Of a stretch of 64,000 nt of DNA, positions 1 through 12,705 are shown piece by piece. A model generated the notes under the pieces. It saw nothing but the letters and a program-made list of their open reading frames with translations, was not told the origin of the DNA and did no database searches. The stretch comes from Rhynchospora pubera. Taxonomy: Eukaryota; Streptophyta; Magnoliopsida; Poales; Cyperaceae. Position 1 is the first letter of the stretch. The number at the start of each line of letters is the position of its first letter. The translations under genes were made by a program, and so were the position numbers. The DNA is taken from contig CM051461.1 of NCBI GenBank assembly GCA_028095005.1, positions 46,054,812-46,118,811 of the forward strand, in the 5' to 3' direction.

Positions 1-534
1 TATGTCATCCGTTATATACATTTTTATTATTCAATTAGAGGTGACAATGAGAGAAAAACAGTGGATGCGATATCATCATCACCATATCAAGAGGCGTGTA
101 AAGATAAAATTCTGTATTCTCACTGACACCCGCATTGGATCCTCTCAGCACCAGTGTGTCATGTTTCCAGAAAAAAACCCCAAGTATTTAACTCTTAATG
201 CGCATATATGCTCTTTCATATTTATTGTATGTGCCTTGTAAACTAAGTATAACGTACGTCTTCCAAGCTCTCTTTCCCACTTCATGACTCGTTACACGAA
301 GATACACAGAGAACTACCATAGAGAAACAAAAACTATTCCTAATCCAGTGTATTAATTAACGCGCAAGCACCGTTGTATTACTGGACTTTAACACCTCTC
401 TTTTTCCTCTTTACATTGACCTCACACGGCACTGATTGATCCCTTTTTCACACAGCCTCTGGATAGATTTACGACGTAGAATTTATCCAGTTTTGATTTG
501 TTGCGCGAGAAATCGAGGTCGCGAGGACGCCTCG
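1..534. other. 5' flank of the UBTD-like gene
   Basis: AT-rich noncoding DNA with CT-rich patches around 395-415, as is common in plant promoters and leaders. I see no clear TATA box at a convincing distance and no other gene. The 79-codon open frame at the left edge has no recognisable similarity and poor coding character. Confidence 0.5.
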
Positions 535-2777
535 ATGGGGTGCGCTGGATCCACGCCTAGTGGCGCAGAAGGTGATTTTCTATTTTAAAATGCTTTTTTG
601 TTGCTGCTAGCTTTAGTTCGATTTGGGAAGTTTTGAAGTTTCTATTGTGGAATTGAAGGTTTGGAGTTAGTACTCATTTTGGGTTCAATTTGTTTGAGTG
701 ATTTTGTAACTTTGTAGGTTTAGATCTGGAACTGCGAATTATTTAAGCTTGTTAGAGATTGACAATTGGAATTGTAGTGATTGTCTTAGTAGAGTGTGGA
801 ACTGTGTTAATGAAGTGTGTGGTTACTAATACTAAATTACTTGTGCAATTGGACTATTTTTTGAGATATGAAATAGAAAAAGGTCATTATCAGGAGCAAT
901 TTCAGTCGGATAAGATTTCTGTTTTGGATTTGAGGCACTAAATGAGTTGCTGAGGTGACGTTGCTAATAGTAGGTATAGTTGATATGAAGAGTTCTATAT
1001 GGAATTTATATAAATGCTCAGAATATAAATATCAAGTGGTATGTTTTTGTGGTCTAATTTGGGGCCAATTAGGGTTTAAGTGATGGTACTTTTTTCCTGT
1101 AAGAACAATAACTGAAAAAGGAATATAGAAATAGGAAGCAATAGTAATGAAAATAATAGAGTTTGTGGATGTTATTTTATAATTATTAGCTTTTTAGTAC
1201 CTTCTGCTAGGTTGTATCTATGGACATGATAGTATGGGCCAGTTCTTATGTTTTCTCCACAGTTCTCTCCTTCAATACTTTTGAAAACTCCAAAGTCTCA
1301 ATTATCTTGCACTTTGCCCACAAACATAGTAATTTAACCTATAATCTTACTTTTCAGTTTATCCAGTTCTCGTATTCTTTTCAAATAATGCCCGAAGGAC
1401 CCTTTTATCCTCTCTTTCTCAGGTTCTTTGGATCCGCATTAAAGATATGAGAAGGAAGGTGTTGGATGTGACATATCCTATATTATTAAGGGCTTATCTG
1501 AATATCTTTCTTATCTTTTTTATTTATTCATCTATAACACTGCAATTTGTGTATTTCCAGAGACTCCAAAGAAATTAAGGAAGCCAAAGCCATGGAAGCA
1601 CACAGAAGCAATAACTGTAGAACAACTGAGACAAATGCGAGATGAATTCTGGGACACATCTCCTCACTATGGTGGCCGCAAAGGTTTCTTTATTTACTAT
1701 TTGAAAAATGTTTAAATTAAAGAAAGGTACCATGCTGAGCTTTGTTGTGTTTTAACTGAAATGTGCTGGAAAAAGTTATGGGTTCCTGCTTAATAACAAT
1801 TAAACACAAGCATAAAAATTAATAATTATACATATTGCTTAATAACATCCAACAAATGTTAATAAATTAAGTCTCAGAGCTGACCTGGTATCAGACTTCT
1901 ACTGTATGGTGCTAGTATATAGTATCAGACTTTTACTGTATGGTGGTAGTATACAGTATTTTTGTCTGTCATTGTTACTTAGATGTTACCGACTTAATAA
2001 TTTGCATTCTTCTAAAGGCAATGAGACATTTTAATTACCTTTTGTTATCTGTTTTTTTCCTGTTGTGTGTGTTTAGAGATATGGGATGCACTTAAAGCTG
2101 CAACAGAGGCTGACTTGAGCCTTGCACAAGCAATAATTGATAGTGCCGGAATCATTGTTTCAAATCCTGATCTGTCTCTTTGTTATGATGCATTAGGTAC
2201 CCTAATCTACAAGAACTTCATGGTTTTGCTATTATTCTTTTCTTTTGCTAACATTCCAGCAATAATTCCTGTATTAGCAAATGGGAAAATGGGAATACAG
2301 TACAATGTGGAATTTAATTCTTAAAAGAGAATATTAATATTATAAAACCAAATGCAATTTTGGCCTTACTAAGGGATAGGCTGGTATTTCAGGATGGGTA
2401 CTTGATACATTTATATTTACCTACTTGCTGGTGGGAAAATTATGGGTAGATTTTGATTTATATACCTTAAGACTTCAGTTCCGACAAAAATTTAACTTCG
2501 CAGAGCCCATCTAAGAGAAACTATAAAGTTACAAAGATAATGAAAAAATAGCTGGTAATAAACTATTTTTACTCTGTAACCATCCGTTACATGGCTCATA
2601 ACAAATAGTGCTTTATAAATGATTTTCTTTTATTTTGCATGTTTGCAACTTTTTGATTTATTCAGGACTTGTTAGACTAGTAGTTAAGCATTTTTGCCCA
2701 ACAATTTTGTAGGCAACAAATATGAGCTTCCGAAGTTTGTTTTAAGCGAGCCAACAAATTTAATTAGAGACTCATAA
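535..2777 (+). CDS. UBTD1/2-type N-terminal domain protein (plant short form), 4 exons
   Basis: Exons 535-571, 1561-1683, 2077-2196 and 2713-2777 join in frame at GT-AG sites into 114 residues. The protein is mostly one conserved domain, the DC-UbP/UBTD2 N-terminal domain. Visible motifs are KPKPWKH, the LRQMRDEFWDTSPHYGGRK stretch, EIWDALKAA, DLSLAQAIIDSAGI and the C-terminal KYELPKFVLSEPTNLI. Animal UBTD proteins add a ubiquitin-like domain; plant members of about 115 residues lack it, and this one has the normal plant length. The start MGCAGS predicts N-myristoylation at Gly2 with palmitoylation at Cys3, so a membrane-attached protein is likely. UBTD proteins bind ubiquitin E2/E3 machinery in animals; the plant role is inferred. 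Exon 1 encodes only 12 residues, so gene finders may miss it. Confidence 0.9.
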
Positions 2778-5700
2778 GGAGACTGAATGAGTTGCTACTT
2801 TTAGTGTAAAAAGTATGTAAATTTGAATTGAGTTTATCCATTTAATTTTCTGTCTTTTGTATTCTAGATATGACTTCAAGTGAATGTGTTCACATTTTTT
2901 CCTTAAATTTCTAGAGCATCTAATTCTAGGGTTCTTAAACTATTTATCAAATAAAAAAAAGAATAAAAGAAAATAAAGGCAGAAAAAAAAGGAGAAAAAA
3001 AGAAACAAGTTTCTGCATAGCCATATTGACATAAGAAATAAAGCTGAATCTTTAGTTCATTAGTTTTTCCTACCAAACTTATTTCCACTTTTCAACAGGA
3101 CGTCGGAGTAACAAATTTGTTGTTAAGTTTAGCCTTGTTGTTATTATTCTTATTTATATTTTTTTAGCAACGTAGGCTTTTTGATAGATGGTGAACTTCG
3201 AGTATGGTAACACTAAAATCATATGTATTTTTTTCTTCGATGATCTATGTAAAATTGTTAAAGAACGGAATAAGACATTTCTTGACGACATGGTCGAAAG
3301 TTGTTTATTAAATTAAGAAACTCAGATGGCTATGTGTACGCTGGCAAATGTCCTAATAAAATGCTAACCTGTTTTCATTGCATATATATTTCTTCTTTTC
3401 GTTTTGATGATTGGTAGGATATTGCCTGCCATCAAATATATTTAATTAAATACATAAAATAACACAAAGTTAATAGTACAAAACAGAAGAAAATAAAAGG
3501 ATCTTAACTGACACGTCAGAAAAAATTAAAATAAATTAGAACTGAAAAGTGTAAAGTTAAAAAGATTTATCCAACTATCTAGCAATTCTGTAATGTAATC
3601 ACTCTTCCGTCGTGATAAAAATTTTGTTTCTTTTAATATGGGATTTCATTTCATTTCATTAGAAAAATTTTTATCAAAATGAACAAATTTGATGTCATTA
3701 CTGAAATTTTTTTATAATTAGATCCAATGAAATCTTAAGAAATCAATTCAAATAAAATGAAACCCCACGTAAAAATTATTTTTATCAAAGCCTTCAGCAC
3801 GTAGACTTGCTATATATTATTATTTTTTTTTCTTTTGTTGATTTTGAACACGGGTCTCCATGGAGCCAGGCAATTAGCTAGCCAGCTGCTCTAGCACGTA
3901 GGCTTATTAATGAATTTCATTGTAGGTGATGTTTTGTGAGAAATCTAAATCGTCCAATTACTAGCAACATGACATGTTCATAGCATGTGTCATCTTTAAT
4001 ATTTTATTTCCCCTAGCCTCAAACAATAATCCATAACCGAATCTTCGTAGCAGAATCTTCGTAGTTTTTTTATTTTTTTATTTTTTATTGAAGGTTATCT
4101 TCGTAGTTCAAATGCATAGCAACAATATTCCCTCCACAGACCGCTATGTAATTTATCAGTTGTCCCTTTCCTTAATTTATTTGTAGTTAATTATTATTTT
4201 ATATATTTTTAGAATCAACTGAGGTTTAGTTCTAAATATTTTCTCATTTTCTTAAAGCATTTGATTAGGTAATTATTGTAACCAAACTACCAAAGTATCA
4301 AACTGTCCCCTTCCCAAAAAGGAAATAACCTAATTGTGAGTTGTGACTATATTGTGGGCCCCCATATTCATTGGAAGCATTGCAATAATTTCCCCTATGC
4401 TATGTTGGTTGTTTCCTTTTTCCCTCTAGCTGTTTGCATCTTTGCAAAATGATTGCTAACAGCAGTTGCAAAATGCAGAGTACCACATCTCTCTAGCAAG
4501 ACTAGCAGTAAATTATTTGGTCCCCCAACAATATTTATCCGTGCGATTGACTCCTCCATCTCATCTACACATGATCGGAAGGTTGGTGAATGGTGATATT
4601 GGATAGAGTAACGCACGAGATCCCCACATCTTCACATGTGCATTAGGAGAAAAAGACGGCATTTATTGATTTCTTTTTCTTTTATTAATAAAGGAACACG
4701 AGATGATATCTAATTAGTGTCTCCTTGATGAGGATCATGTACTACAGTACTAGTAGTGGTACATTGACAGGGTACCTTTTAAAGTGCTACTATTGAGTAA
4801 TGAGAGTGATTTGTAAGTCATAACAAGCATTGAAAGATGGTTTTAGTATAATATTTTTTATACCAGACTAAATGCTGGTACTAACTAAAAATATACTTAA
4901 TAGTAAGTAATGCATTAGAAAAAAGAAACGTTTCTGTGAAAAAATAGCTTAAGAAATAATGGAAGCTTATGTTCATATGTTATACATCATATGACGAGTA
5001 AAGCGACTATGAGCTCCAATCCACTTCAATGAATTGTGAATTTTACTTCAAAATCTTTCAGATTAATATCAAACATTACGTCGAAGCTCTTTAAACTGTT
5101 TGTTCCAAAAAGAAAAAAAGAAAAAGAAAAAACTCTTTAAACTGATTTTATTTCACGAGTGATACAGTTAAATGTAATATCCTACAATTTTGGACTTTAT
5201 ACAGCATAAACAAGCTACCAAAAAAATAATAAAAAAAGTTTATTAAAAATAGTAATATATAAATCTGATTAAAAATAGTAACGCATGAAAACCTTGTCAA
5301 ATATATTGATTTTGCTTTCGGGCTTCTTTTGAAAACAAAAGGAAAGATTGGTTTGATCGAACAATTTGAATTCATCATTCAAAATCAAATCAATGTACGA
5401 ATATTTTGAAACTTTATGTTTTATAAATTTTGTTTAATCTTTTTTTTTTCTCTCTACATGCTCGCAACAACTGTCTTAAATCTTAATTTAAATTCAACGA
5501 ATTCTTTAAATTCCATCTTATGACTTTTGTCTGACAACTAATGAAAAATAAAGTGATTTAAATTGTTATTAAGAGATTTTAAGTAAGATGATTAATGTAT
5601 TGTTTTATAGAAAAGGTCGTTGGATTTGCTGTGCTTAGGCATCTAGGCAAACAACACCATCAAGAGAGTGGAGCCCGGAGAAGAAAAAAATAAGGAAAAA

Positions 5701-6280
5701 AATATTCAACAAATTAGTTTCATACTTTTTTGTAATCTATTACAGAAAAAACGTAAAATACCACGATTGACAAATAAAAACTAAATCATTGTAAAAGGTA
5801 CACTAACAAAGTTTGATACTTACTGCAAAATTACGCTATCGATCATTTAGAATCCTCATACATTGTTCACTAGTTAAGAAAAAGCAACATTGAAATTGTA
5901 ATTTGATGTCATAAATTTGGTATAAGAAAACATAAAATGCAAATTGTGTATAGAAATGAAAAATTTAATATTACAAATGAAATAATATACATTCGCAACA
6001 AACTCAATTTTACAATCATAACAATTAAAAAAGTAGTATAATGTTATTAACCAAATTCTATTTTATATTAATTTTGTTTTCCGGTATAAATATTTTCAGC
6101 TTGGATAAAACTTTAACAGCCGTTATATATATATGTATATAATAACTTAGTTATATATGATATATCTTTGTTAATCAATGGTTCTTTTTTTGAGAAAAAA
6201 ATCCAATTAACATCGCAATGCCATAATACATTTGGAGAACCTCCCTTGTTATGTAAGCATAGCAAGAGGGAACCAAATTC
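2778..6280. other. Gene-poor AT-rich spacer
   Basis: No gene recognised on either strand. Open frames here (for example 4395-4616 and 5148-5378 on the minus strand) are short, low in complexity and unlike known families. A short SINE-like insertion lies at 3809-3892; the rest is A/T runs and simple-sequence drift. Confidence 0.6.
3809..3892 (-). mobile_element. Short SINE-like retroposon with target duplication
   Basis: An 84-bp insertion whose plus-strand left side is a T-rich run, so on the minus strand it ends in an A-rich tail. It is flanked by near-identical 13-bp repeats, AGCACGTAGACTT (3796-3808) and AGCACGTAGGCTT (3893-3905), as expected of target-primed insertion. The minus-strand body contains GTGTTCAAAATC, resembling a tRNA B box, which suggests a tRNA-derived SINE. 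The family is not identified. Confidence 0.6.
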
Positions 6281-6447
6281 TGTGCCGCGCGGCACCGTGC
6301 AGCGCAAAAATTCAGACCGTCCAAATTAAATCCAATGGATAAGGGAGCTCCGTGCATGTAACCTGATTGTAAGGCCCGAAAAAATCTAACCGTAAAAATC
6401 GAATCGTACGGCTCGAATTGGTACGCGGCATGGTGCCGCGCGGCACA
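6281..6447. mobile_element. Small terminal-inverted-repeat element with self-palindromic ends
   Basis: A 167-bp unit begins TGTGCCGCGCGGCACCGTGC and ends GGTGCCGCGCGGCACA. The two ends are inverted copies of each other, and each is itself a GC-rich palindrome centred on GCCGCGCGGC. The GC-rich ends stand out in AT-rich surroundings. No target duplication is clear. This is best called a MITE-like foldback element of unknown superfamily. Confidence 0.55.
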
Positions 6448-6594
6448 GGATAGGGATCCACTAGCAAGAGCAGCCTCCTGGCAACCTCTCCTAGTCTCAT
6501 GTCTCCAGTGGACCGGTTTCGAAATGACATCCTATCTCCACCGTACAGCAAACATCATATCACGACGCCACATCTACAGTTCTCTCTATTCTCT

Positions 6595-6811
6595 GTGTGT
6601 TTGGATGAGCATGGAATAAGGAATAAGAATAAGAAATTTCGGTAAGCGTGCTTATTCAAATTCCTTATTCTTATACCATGGTTTTATTAGTATAGGAATA
6701 AGGGTCCAAATTCTTTATTCTTGTGTTGTTTGGGTTGCACAAGAATAAAAATAAACACGCATATCGAAATTTCTTATCCTTATTCCTTATTCCATGTTCA
6801 TCCAAACACAC
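6595..6811. mobile_element. MITE with ~60-bp terminal inverted repeats
   Basis: The left end GTGTGTTTGGATGAGCATGG is mirrored at the right end (6792-6811) with about one mismatch, and pairing continues for about 60 bp through GAATAAGGAATAAG blocks. The TGTTTGGATG/CATCCAAACA ends are typical of abundant plant MITEs. It ends 224 nt before the STICHEL-like start codon, so it lies in that gene's promoter or leader. Confidence 0.8.
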
Positions 6812-7035
6812 CCTAAAGACTCCAACGGAAAACTTGAAGACTCCCATGTGACCCAGTGAGAAAAAGAACCAATAACGAGACAAAACGGCACACACTTAAT
6901 CCAACCATTCAGATCCAGCTCCTCTTTCTCTTCACTCCGTGACCCTACTTTCTCTCTATTTCTCAACTGAAGCTTCTTCCTACAAAGCTCGCAAGTCGAA
7001 ACTTTGCATTTGCAAATTGCAATGCACCAAGCGTT

Positions 7036-10000
7036 ATGGCCAGACAAAAGCACAACCAATCCCACCTCCACCTCACCAATTGCATCCACTTGAGAAACCA
7101 CCATCCACACAATCACTTGCGCCAGCATCTCCGGCACACCCCGAGCCCGGCCATGGACCTGGACCACCATTTAATGCGTGATTTGGTGCTACTTCAGCGA
7201 TCCCGCTCGCTCAGAGATCCTTCTACTAGTCCTCCTTCTTGGTTCTCTCCTAGTGAGGCTGCGCAGCGGGCCCGTGCTAAGCATGGAACTCGGAGCGAGG
7301 TTGGACGCCTGTCGACCCGGTCGTCGAACCTTGCGCCAGCTAAGGTTGCCGCGATTGAGTCAATTGGAGAGGAAGAAGGTGAATTGGTGGGTCGGGTTGG
7401 TGGTAATGGTTTGGTTAGGAGGAAGAAGAGGAGGTTTAGAGGAGTGGCGAGGCCAAACCGCGAGCGCGCACAACCTGTTCGGAGTAATGCCTCAGTGAAC
7501 TCAAGCTCGCAAGAAGCAGCATTTGGCAAAGGTCATATGAGAGAATTTGAAGAGGATGGTGAATTGGAGGTGTCCCAGGGTTCTAGAAATGTGTGTGGCA
7601 TACCGTGGAATTGGTCCGGCATTCATAACAAAAGCAAGTCTTTGCTATCATGCGGTTTGTCTAATTCCAAGGGGAGCAGAGGCGATAGTACCGGCCTCCC
7701 ACTTCATAGGACCTGCTTGAATTTGAACTCTCCAACCAGTTCTGAATCAGAGGTTTTGCCATTACTCATTGAATCAAGTGTGAGTACCTACTTGCAAAGG
7801 AGATTTTCAGGTGAATTGAGTATATTCTCACATCAGAGTGTGGAAAATGATTCTGATCTGGTTTCTGATTCACGGTCTAAGAACAGATTGAAAAAACGAC
7901 ATAGAAGCATGATCCAAAAATACGCTCCAAGAACTTTTAAGGATATAATAGGGCAGAATTTGGTCGTACAAGCCCTCTCAAATGCCATTATAAAGAGAAA
8001 AATTGGATCGATTTATCTGTTCTATGGGCCTCATGGCACGGGTAAAACCTCATGTGCACGTATATTTGCGAAGGCACTCAATTGTACCTCGACACTTAGT
8101 CCTAAACCCTGTGACAACTGTTCTTCCTGCATTTCATACAATCTTGGGAAAAATAAGAGCTTGGTTGAGTTGGGGCCAGTCGGGAGGCACGAATCAGACC
8201 GAATTGTAGATATGCTAGAGAAGACTATGTTACTGTCCACTATTTCATCACAATATAAAGTATTCATCTTTGAGGATTGTGAAAATTTTTCAGTTGAAAC
8301 ATGGGGTAGGGTGTCAAAGGCGATTGACCGAGCAGCCCGGCATGTGGTTTTTATTTTTGTCTCGTCTGGTCTTGATTTGCCACACAGTATTGTCTCGAAG
8401 TGTCAGAAGTTTTTCTTTCCCAAAATTAAAGAGGGAGATATTGTTAGTGTGTTAAAATCAATGGCGACGAGTGAAGATCTGGAAGTGGATGATGATGCAC
8501 TGCGGTTGGTAGCTGCGAGGTCTGATGGGTCGTTGAGAGATGCTGAGATGATGTTGGAGCAGTTGGGATTGATTGGGCAGATGATATCAGTGTCTCTAGT
8601 TCAAGAACTTGTAAGTATGGTGTTAGTTGAGTTTTATATTCTTACTTTCATTTTATTATTACTGTGTATTTTTGGTTATTTTTTGAATATTTCAAGACTT
8701 CATTTAGGAAACGTTGCTAATTATCTTTCACTTAAACTGCTCTTGGCAACTCAATTTTCTAATTCAGGAGATTTTATGTTTGTCATTTCTCTATGTAATG
8801 TTAGAGCATTTTTTAGAAAAGTTTTGACTGGCATGTGACATTTTTTAAATGATTAGTTATTAGTTTCTTCCCTTTATTTATGATTTCTGACTGAGAAATA
8901 TTATCCAAAGTTGATCACATTAAGGAAAATGTGAATTCCAATAAGGTTACTGCCCTTACTCTAATGCTCAACTACTTTCATTTTTTCCTTTTTTTTTGTT
9001 TGTTAATGGCAGCCAGTTTCATTTTCTATAAAGAAAAAATGTGAAAGAGCGATGGAAATGAATTTAATTCCAAAGTAACACTGAAGTGGTGAAGAATTCA
9101 AGTTTGACATGTAATTCAAAGAGGATAAGCAGGGTTATTCCAGTCTTATCAGTACAAATGCTCTTGTCAAAACCTACTCCCTACCAAAGACTAGGGAAAT
9201 ATTAGCTTCATTTTTGAACCATGAATTAGCTAGAGAAGTTGCTTAATGTTTCTTAAAAAGTGCAATCAATACACTTCCAAGTGTTACGTATCTTTTTTTA
9301 AATTGATCTTGATACTACATTGCTAACTTCTTTTATTCATTCCAAGATTGGCGTGGTCTCTGATGAAAAGTTGGTTGATCTGCTTGATCTTGCATTGTCG
9401 GCTGACACAGCAAACACGGTGAAGTGCCTCAGAGAAATTACTGAAGCAGGCATGGAGCCCATGGCGCTGATGTCACAGCTAGCAACAATAATAACTGACA
9501 TTCTTGCTGGCACGTACATGTTCACGCAGGAAAGACCAAGGCAAAGGTTTTTCCATCATTGGACTAGTAAGATCACAATAATGACTTTATAGATTCTTAT
9601 TTTCAAGAATGGCTTTCTTATGGAAAAATAGCCTTATAGGTATTATCCCCAATATTTGACCAGGGTCTGGGTGTCATTTCTAGCCTACCCGGACTTGTTT
9701 GGGATAAAAAGGCTCTGACTTTTTAAGCCTACCCCAACTTGTTTGGGACAAAAGGCTTATTAGTTGTTGTTGTTGTTGTATTGGTTGAAAACTGAAACAA
9801 GAAATAAATATAATAAATGAACTAGAAAATTAATACATAAAGTAAATCATGGATTTAATAAAAAAAAAAGATTCAATGGAAAATAGTGTTATGTATTTGA
9901 GATGGGCAAAAATCAATCTCTGAGACAAATACCCAAAATTTTTTAAGAAAAAAAATCGATATGTACAATGGAAAATAGTGTTATGTGTTTGAGATGAGCA

Positions 10001-11131
10001 AAAATCAATCTCTGAAACAAAAATCCAAATTTCAAAAAGAAAAAAAAGATCAATATGTACCTAACCTTATGATTCTCACAACTTTCATCAGTTTACCTGT
10101 CATAAACAACAATTAAAATTCTTTTTCTTGTTGTATATTAGTCTCGAAAGAAGGCACAGAAAGACTACGGCAGGCATTAAAAGTCCTCTCTGAGGCTGAA
10201 AAACAATTGAGAGCTTCAAACGACAAAATAACTTGGTTAACTGCTGCGCTTCTCCAACTTGCACCTGATGCGCACTACATCCTCCCTACCCCTTCCCCTG
10301 ATAGGCAGTCCCGACCTCGAGCTTCACATAACCCTGGTTATATTCAATCTGAGATTATGGAAGTGCAGGAAGAAGCACCAGGAAATGGTTTGGCTTCAGA
10401 AAATGCATTGACAGGTCAGGTGCCACGTCAGCTAAGCCTGGTCAAAGGGAAGGTCTCTCTTGCACAAGTCATAAACCGGGTTGAAGGAGGGGGTTGGTCA
10501 AGACAAAAGGCGATATCTATTGCTGAGAAGCTGGAGAAGCAAAACCTGTAAGTTGTATGGATATTTTGGTAAATCCCAGGGATTAATACCACACTTCTGA
10601 TGGAGTGAGATGCTAGTATGTTACCTGGTCACAGTGTGCAATTAGAATTTGAAGGCAAGAATGAACTGCACTGTGTGATTTATGTACTGAATCACATGAA
10701 CCAATACTTGTAGAATCTGCTACATATATTTCTTTCAAACCAAAAAAAAAGGCAGTCAGAGGCCTAGTGGTCCTAACTTTACTTGTATGAACCAGTGATA
10801 ACTTTATAATATTTGTTGTTGCTTCTTGGAGATGTTTATCGAATAATATTTCTTTCCTGCAGGAGGCTTGAATCGAGATCTAGAAGTTTCATCTGTTGTG
10901 GTGCCCCTCGAATGTCTAAAGCCAAGGTACTTTGTTTCTTCTATTGATGTACATGGAACTTGATATCACTCTCTTTTAATCAATGCATCAAAAGATGTTT
11001 ATTATTCTTGATGTGATTTCAATTTACAGCCACTGAAACGGAAGCTTAGGCTCAAGAGGCACAACTTTAATTTGTCAACGATTGTAGCATGTGGTAGAGG
11101 TTCTATGTGCACCAGAGGGAAGGCTAGCTAG
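7036..11131 (+). CDS. STICHEL-like protein (DNA polymerase III gamma/tau-type AAA+), short form, 5 exons
   Basis: Exons 7036-8610, 9347-9566, 10142-10547, 10863-10926 and 11030-11131 join in frame to 788 residues. The N-terminus has the STICHEL-like 3/4 signature (HLTNCIHLRNH, then LMRDLVLLQRSRSLRDPS). An acidic/basic linker is followed by the AAA+ region from about residue 295 (YAPRTFKDIIGQN), with Walker A GPHGTGKTS near residue 334, a Cys cluster (PKPCDNCSSC), a Walker-B-like VFIFEDC and sensor-2-like SDGSLRDAEMMLEQL. Exons 2-3 carry DEKLVDLLDLALSADT and TWLTAALLQLAPD; exon 4 carries the conserved RLESRSRSFIC block. Arabidopsis STICHEL controls trichome branching; the roles of its paralogs are less clear. 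Family members normally have a further conserved domain (around the IWLEVLEKI motif) between LLQLAPD and KVSLA; here only about 70 residues separate these, so that domain is missing. Reading past the exon 1 donor would add 75 codons before a stop. Confidence 0.9.
9655..9780 (+). mobile_element. Au-type SINE 3' end in intron 2 of the STICHEL-like gene
   Basis: CCAACTTGTTTGGGACAAAA followed by a (GTT)n tail is the hallmark 3' end of plant Au SINEs. A second partial copy of the ACTTGTTTGGGATAAAA motif lies just upstream, so it may be a partly duplicated or nested insertion. It lies between exons 2 and 3 and does not touch the splice sites. Confidence 0.65.
9874..10060. repeat. Two-copy 92-bp direct repeat in intron 2
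   Basis: CAATGGAAAATAGTGTTATG recurs at 9874 and 9966, and each copy continues through GGCAAAAATCAATCTCTGA-like sequence and an A-rich segment. It is a simple tandem duplication within the STICHEL-like intron. Confidence 0.75.
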
Positions 11132-11749
11132 TTAGGCTTTTGTTTGTTTGTTTCTCTTTTAGTTACTATTGTTTAATTTGTTGGTTGATAGGGTCGGATT
11201 GTCAATCCTATCCTATCCATTTGCTTCAGTTAAGCAATTCTTTGTATATCAACATTTGTTCCCATTAACACTACTAATAATTCATTGTGGAAAATTTTCT
11301 TTTTGTTTATTATATGAAGAGCGAACCATAATGAAAACAAACGTTCTAAGGTGGGCGCACAACTTAGGGATGTTAATCTCAGATCAGACTCTAACGGGTC
11401 AACCATTTTGACCCATCTAAGATTCTTCTTATGTCCGATTGGTGATTGGTTGGATAGCGTCTAGAATTTTCCCTTTATGACACCAATCTGTGAGTCAAGC
11501 AACCTGTACTGTGATTTCTTAAGTTGTTTTAATCAAAACCGGAAAAGAAAGAACAACAGTAAAGTTTTATTACTTCCAAATTTATATGGGTTACTTATAG
11601 TGGGCACACGACCATTCCCTATAGCCCATGGGTAGTATTTCCAAACCGACAATGAAATGTGTAATATGGTATAACTGGCTGCCCATTAAATAAGCAGCGA
11701 CAGAGGGAGCTTATGCTACTCGGAATGTTCAGCATTAGAAGTTTTTTTT

Positions 11750-11895
11750 CTTGAAGATAAATTGGGTAAAGTTTTTCAATTTATTTTTAAATTAAATATC
11801 TATAAAAACTCCTAGTCGGATTTCGAACATGTGATCTCTCACTTGAGATACATTGTTCTTTGTCACTAGATCAAGAGCTAGTTCTCATCATCATT
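11750..11895 (-). mobile_element. tRNA-derived SINE fragment
   Basis: Read on the minus strand, AGCTCTTGATCTAGTGACAA is followed about 30 nt later by ATGTTCGAAATCC. The second motif is a good B box and the first lies where the A box is expected. An A/T-rich tail follows towards 11750. No target duplication seen. Confidence 0.5.
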
Positions 11896-11943
11896 AAAAG
11901 GTTATGTTGCAACTACATTTTCGAGACCACACCAAATAGGCAA

Positions 11944-12336
11944 GAGGAATGCTAAAATACTATGCATAGCACAGATGACCTTCGTGCTACGGATTTGTTC
12001 TTAAATATAATGCTTCAAACAATCGATCCAAACCGTTCATTACCTTCTTCATATTGAAATATCATTAGAAACCATATTTTATATTTTATATTTTTTTATT
12101 ATTTTTTTTCAGATTTTTGAAAATCACTATTATTGGAGGGTCTAGAATTTATTAGATTAAGAATTTTAAAAAATCTGAGAAAAATAGTAAAAAAAATGTA
12201 AATTTTGGTTTCTAATGAGATTTCAATATGAAGAAGATAATGGACGGTTTGGATCGATAGTTTGAAGTATGAAATTCAAGAATGAATCCGTAGTACGAAG
12301 ATCATCCGTACTATGCATAGTATTTTAGCAATCCTC
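11944..12336. mobile_element. Palindromic MITE (393 bp), Mutator-like
   Basis: The left end GAGGAATGCTAAAATACTAT is the inverse of the right end (one mismatch), and pairing extends over most of each arm (GATCCAAACCGTTCATTA-type blocks recur inverted), so the unit can fold into one long hairpin. Flanks AATAGGCAA and AATAGGAGG share their first six of nine bases, consistent with a decayed 9-bp Mutator-type target duplication. Confidence 0.75.
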
Positions 12337-12705
12337 AATAGGAGGCAATTGATATTGAGGAATTTTTTAACCTTTACAAGTAAGAGAAAGGTGATATTAA
12401 ATATTTTTCCATTCACCAGTAAATGTATTTAAAAATGTAGCTGACCTTGACAAAACAACACTATTCGTATGAAATAATATGAAGATGCAAGCTCAAAGCT
12501 GACCAAAATATTTTGTGCAGACATTGAAACTATGACATCTAAGCTCTTTTGTTAAATAAATAAAAAAGAAAACATTTCCATTTAAGAAAACATCCATATA
12601 TTCAAAGATACACCAAGAACCTTATTCATATTACAATCATAGTACTATTAATAATCACCTCCACACAGTCACGTCACATTTTATTAGGAAGAAAAAAAAG
12701 GAAAT

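Larger units (their letters stand above)
11132..12705. other. Spacer between STICHEL-like and cysteine-rich genes
   Basis: No coding sequence recognised. It holds a tRNA-derived SINE fragment on the minus strand (about 11750-11895) and a palindromic MITE (11944-12336). The stretch 11665-11745 (CCCATTAAATAAGCAGC, CTACTCGGAATGTTCA) recurs at about 51277-51355, an old dispersed duplication. Confidence 0.6.

Noticed and set aside
759..941. 60-codon frame in intron 1 of the UBTD-like gene
   Set aside because: Within the intron between two well-supported exons, and AT-biased without domain.
3797..3905. tRNA gene
   Set aside because: A B-box-like motif is present on the minus strand but no cloverleaf can be drawn; the flanking duplication indicates a SINE.
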